Assembly (NCBI GenBank): GCA_910585385.1
Contig: CAJUDV010000032.1
Coordinates: 1-28,434 of the forward strand
Reading direction: 5' to 3'
DNA from: an uncultured Oscillibacter sp.
Lineage (GTDB): Bacteria; Bacillota; Clostridia; Oscillospirales; Oscillospiraceae
DNA: 28,434 bases
Shown: positions 24,915 to 28,434 of the stretch, one piece after another
Position numbering within the stretch: the first letter of the stretch is position 1
Layout: each line of letters starts with the position of its first letter
Notes under the pieces: model-generated
Databases searched by the model: none
The model's input: the letters and a program-made list of their open reading frames with translations, nothing else
Told to the model about the DNA's origin: nothing
Translations under genes and position numbers: made by a program

Positions 24915-26390
24915 ATGGCCTTAATGACCGCCAACGAGTACGTCGAGAGCCTGCGGAAGCTGAACACCCGGGTCTATATGTTCGGCGAGAAAATTGACAA
25001 CTGGGTGGACCATCCCATGATCCGTCCCTCTATCAACTGTGTGGCCATGACCTACGCCCTGGCCCAGGACCCCCAGTACGCGGAGCTCATGACCGTGAAG
25101 TCCAGCCTGACGGGGAAGACCGTCAACCGCTTTACCCACCTGCACCAGTCCACCGAGGACCTCATCAACAAAGTGAAGATGCAGCGCCTGCTGGGCCAGA
25201 AGACCGCCAGCTGCTTCCAGCGCTGCGTGGGCATGGACGCCTTCAACGCCGTGTACTCCAGCACCTATGAGATCGACGAGAAGCACGGCACCCACTACCA
25301 CGAGAACTTCAAGAAGTTTCTCACCTTTGTCCAGGACAACGACCTCACCGTGGACGGCGCCATGACTGACCCCAAGGGCGACCGCTCCAAAGCCCCCAGC
25401 CAGCAGGCGGACCCGGATATGTACGTCCACGTGGTGGAGCGCCGGGAGGACGGCATCGTGGTCTCAGGCGCTAAGTGCCACCAGACCGGCTCCATCAACA
25501 GCCACTGGCACATCTTCATGCCCACCATCGCCATGGGCGAGGCGGACAGGGACTGGGCCGTCTCCTTCGCCTGCCCCACCGACGCCGAGGGCATGTACAT
25601 GATCTACGGCCGCCAGTCCTGCGACACCCGGAAGCTGGAGGAGAACGCGGACATCGACGTGGGCAACGCCAAGTTCGGCGGCCAGGAGGCCCTGGTGGTG
25701 CTGGACCACGTGTTCATCCCCAACGAGTACATCTTCTTAAACGGCGAGTATGAGTTCGCCGGCATGATCGTGGAGCGGTTCGCCGGCTACCACCGCCAGA
25801 GCTACGGCGGGTGCAAGGTGGGCGTGGGCGACGTGGTCATCGGCGCCGCGGCTCTGGCCGCCGAGTACAACGGCGTGGAGAAGGCCTCCGCCGTGAAGGA
25901 TAAGCTCATTGAGATGACTCACCTGAACGAGACCCTGTACTGCTGCGGCATCGCCTGCTCCTCTCAGGGCTTCAAGACCAAGGCGGGCAACTACCAGATT
26001 GACCTGCTGCTGGCCAACGTCTGCAAGCAGAACGTCACCCGGTTCCCCTATGAGATCGTGCGCCTGGCGGAGGACATCGCCGGCGGACTGATGGTCACCA
26101 TGCCCAGCCAGAAGGACTTTGACAGCGACACCGTGGTGGGCCGGAACGGCGAGACCATCGGGGAGATCTGCAACAAGTTCTTCGCCGCCCGGGAGGGCGT
26201 CTCCACCGAGGACCGCCAGCGGATCATGCGGTTCCTGGAGAATATGTGCCTGGGCGCGGCGGCCGTGGGCTACCGCACGGAGTCCATGCACGGCGCCGGC
26301 TCTCCCCAGGCCCAGCGGATTATGATCGCCCGCCAGGGCAACATCCAGGGCAAAAAGCAGTTTGCCAAGGACATCGCGGGCATTCAGTAA
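24915..26390 (+). CDS. abfD: 4-Hydroxybutyryl-CoA dehydratase / vinylacetyl-CoA isomerase
   Basis: A 491-residue flavin and [4Fe-4S] enzyme that converts 4-hydroxybutyryl-CoA to crotonyl-CoA by a ketyl-radical mechanism. The sequence is very close, from memory, to the Clostridium aminobutyricum AbfD (LRKLNTRVYMFGEKI, WVDHPMIRPSINCVAMTY). The cluster ligands are all present: Cys100 and Cys104 in TASCFQRCVG, His293 and Cys300 in AGYHRQSYGGCKVG. The segment MHGAGSPQAQRIMI near the C-terminus is also conserved. The ATG at 24915 follows AAGGAGG by 9 bases; a longer frame from 24819 adds a low-complexity lead without a site. It is the diagnostic enzyme of GABA, 4-hydroxybutyrate and succinate fermentation to butyrate. 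Oxygen sensitivity is expected. Confidence 0.96.
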   Translation: MALMTANEYVESLRKLNTRVYMFGEKIDNWVDHPMIRPSINCVAMTYALAQDPQYAELMTVKSSLTGKTVNRFTHLHQSTEDLINKVKMQRLLGQKTASCFQRCVGMDAFNAVYSSTYEIDEKHGTHYHENFKKFLTFVQDNDLTVDGAMTDPKGDRSKAPSQQADPDMYVHVVERREDGIVVSGAKCHQTGSINSHWHIFMPTIAMGEADRDWAVSFACPTDAEGMYMIYGRQSCDTRKLEENADIDVGNAKFGGQEALVVLDHVFIPNEYIFLNGEYEFAGMIVERFAGYHRQSYGGCKVGVGDVVIGAAALAAEYNGVEKASAVKDKLIEMTHLNETLYCCGIACSSQGFKTKAGNYQIDLLLANVCKQNVTRFPYEIVRLAEDIAGGLMVTMPSQKDFDSDTVVGRNGETIGEICNKFFAAREGVSTEDRQRIMRFLENMCLGAAAVGYRTESMHGAGSPQAQRIMIARQGNIQGKKQFAKDIAGIQ

Positions 26391-26591
26391 GTTCCATCCC
26401 CTGGGCCCCCGCTCGGACCCAGCGAAGCGGTTCGAGTGGGGAGAGGAGGAGGGAATGAAGCGAGCGGAGTCCCTGCCGCCAGACGGGGACGGAGCCCAGC
26501 GGAATTTCTTCCGACGACGGGCAAGAAACAGTTTTCCAGGGACATTGCCGGTATTCAATAAGGAGATTCAAGCGTTTAAAAAGGCCCGGAC
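26391..26591 (+). other. Insert-like segment with a stem-loop and a second copy of the abfD tail
   Basis: Most of a 312-base stretch without a gene (26391-26702). It carries a long stem-loop (26407-26419 with 26429-26441, one G-T pair), then a GC-rich segment, then the diverged repeat of the abfD end annotated separately. The reading frame from abfD remains open through it up to the second TAA at 26559-26561. Nothing resembling a transposase is present. Confidence 0.65.
26520..26561 (+). pseudogene. Second copy of the last 13 codons of abfD
   Basis: These 42 bases translate to GKKQFSRDIAGIQ-stop, compared with GKKQFAKDIAGIQ-stop at the true abfD end (26349-26390). Thirty-four of 42 bases agree, and six of the eight differences are at third codon positions. 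The two copies are 171 bases apart, an exact multiple of three. It is a gene fragment, not a gene. Confidence 0.85.
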
Positions 26592-26629
26592 AGCCCCGGG
26601 CAGAAATCGCCCGGGGCTTGTGTTTTTTT
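26592..26629 (+). terminator. Intrinsic terminator between abfD and bcd
   Basis: A perfect 10-bp stem AGCCCCGGGC/GCCCGGGGCT (26592-26601 with 26609-26618) is followed by TGTGTTTTTTT. It should end or strongly reduce transcription from the sigma-54 promoter before bcd. Confidence 0.92.
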
Positions 26630-26633
26630 ACGC

Positions 26634-26653
26634 AAAAATTCAGAAAAATTCAG
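26634..26653 (+). repeat. Tandem 10-base repeat before bcd
   Basis: AAAAATTCAG occurs twice head to tail, in the AT-rich leader between the terminator and bcd. It may be part of a promoter region for bcd, but no clear -35/-10 pair was identified. Confidence 0.5.
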
Positions 26654-26702
26654 CAGACTGCCCAAAAATCCCTTAAAAATTTCTAATAAGGAGAAAAATC
26701 AC

Positions 26703-27842
<1,140 letters not shown>

Positions 27843-27986
27843 CGTTTCTTAAAAGAAAGGTTAGCAAAAGAATTTTCACGCCCTCCGGCGGCCGGGCCAT
27901 ACACGAAGGTCTCTGCGACGGCAACGGGGCGCGCGCGAAAAAATCTCCTGTTCTGGCATTGAAATAAAATTGGAGGATAGACAAGT
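27843..27986 (+). other. Intercistronic segment between bcd and etfB
   Basis: 144 bases without a gene. It begins with a weak TTTCTT/AAGAAA inverted repeat after the bcd stop and ends with the etfB ribosome binding site TGGAGGATAG. A TGGCAT near 27953 lacks the partner TTGC at the correct distance and is not a sigma-54 promoter. Confidence 0.4.
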
Positions 27987-28434
27987 ATGAAGATCATTGT
28001 TTGCGTTAAGCAAGTGCCTGATACCTCCGGCAAGGTGGCCGTGAATCCGGACGGCACCTTGAACCGGGCGTCCATGCAGACCATCACCAACCCCGACGAC
28101 ATGAACGCCGTGGAGGCGGCGCTGAAAATGAAGGACGCCACGGGCTGCAAGGTCATCGTGGTCACCATGGGCCCGCCCCCCGCCGCTGGGATGCTGCGGG
28201 AGCTGATGGCCATGGGCGCGGACGAGGGCGTGCTGGTTTCCGCCCGGGAGTTCGGTGGGTCCGATACCTACGCCACCTCCCAGATCCTGGCCGCCGCCAT
28301 TGACACCATCGGCGTGGAAAAGGACGACGTGGTCATGTGCGGCCGTCAGGCCATCGACGGCGACACCGCTCAGGTGGGTCCCCAGATCGCCGAGAAGCTG
28401 GGCCTGCCCCAGGTGACCTACGCCGCCGACATCT
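27987..28434 (+). CDS. etfB: Electron transfer flavoprotein beta subunit (partial, 3' end cut)
   Basis: The first 149 codons of EtfB; the gene continues beyond the window. The protein begins MKIIVCVKQVPDTSGKVAVN, and shows NPDDMNAVEAALKMKD and VVTMGPPPAAGMLRELMAMG, then DVVMCGRQAIDGDTAQVGPQ, the nucleotide/flavin-binding segments of bacterial EtfB. With EtfA (expected next) it passes electrons from NADH to butyryl-CoA dehydrogenase and, in bifurcating systems, to ferredoxin. The ATG follows GGAGG by about 9 bases. Whether it is of the bifurcating type cannot be settled from this portion, though the Bcd partnership makes it likely. Confidence 0.94.
   Translation, partial: MKIIVCVKQVPDTSGKVAVNPDGTLNRASMQTITNPDDMNAVEAALKMKDATGCKVIVVTMGPPPAAGMLRELMAMGADEGVLVSAREFGGSDTYATSQILAAAIDTIGVEKDDVVMCGRQAIDGDTAQVGPQIAEKLGLPQVTYAADI

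Noticed and set aside
26416..26441. GGTTCGAGT resembling a tRNA T-loop in the abfD-bcd gap
   Set aside because: No acceptor stem, D arm or anticodon arm can be formed around it, and the T stem does not pair. The bases are part of a larger simple stem-loop.
27945..27975. TGGCAT before etfB as a second sigma-54 promoter
   Set aside because: There is no GC at the required 10-base distance after the GG, and TTGC is missing.

Overview
The window is GC-rich DNA with strong AGGAGG-type ribosome binding sites, a lipoprotein-type solute-binding protein, an SLH-domain surface protein, GdpP, sigma-54 and butyrate-forming enzymes. Together these suggest an anaerobic gut Firmicute of the Oscillospiraceae (Flavonifractor / Lawsonibacter / Oscillibacter-like). 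This placement is inferred from gene content and remembered protein similarity, not from a search.

Left part (1-6350): the 3' end of a glycogen-debranching enzyme gene (glgX) and a coiled-coil protein of unknown function run rightwards. They meet a shared bidirectional terminator. Facing them is a complete branched-chain amino-acid type ABC uptake operon, livK-livH-livM-livG-livF, read leftwards from a recognisable sigma-70-type promoter. Two inverted repeats lie between livK and livH.

Housekeeping block (6570-15320, all leftwards): gdpP, two small paralogous membrane proteins, rplI, dnaB, tilS, hpt, a small cysteine-rich protein and ftsH. Several genes overlap (dnaB/tilS, tilS/hpt). A promoter lies before gdpP and a terminator after ftsH. 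dnaB and ftsH both appear to start at TTG.

Middle (15400-18980): an orphan LacI-family regulator (leftwards), a YdeI/OmdA-like protein (rightwards), and a secreted protein with SLH repeats fused to a GH18-like barrel (rightwards). The last has a near-perfect promoter and a strong terminator.

Right part (18990-28434): this is the most interesting region. A PAS-AAA+ enhancer-binding protein gene and rpoN (sigma-54) are translationally coupled and read leftwards. Divergent from them is a catabolic cluster: crotonase, a YdiF/Pct-type CoA-transferase, 4-hydroxybutyryl-CoA dehydratase (abfD), butyryl-CoA dehydrogenase and etfB (cut by the window end). A textbook sigma-54 promoter (TGGCAC-N5-TTGCT) lies in front of the crotonase gene. 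Three copies of a dyad, CTATTCA-N4-TGAATAG, lie between it and the regulator gene. The sequence therefore supports a self-contained module: the activator and its sigma factor controlling conversion of 4-hydroxybutyrate (from GABA or succinate) via crotonyl-CoA to butyryl-CoA. A second, diverged copy of the last 13 codons of abfD sits about 130 bases after the real abfD stop, followed by an intrinsic terminator inside the cluster. No rRNA, tRNA, CRISPR array, transposase or phage gene was seen.
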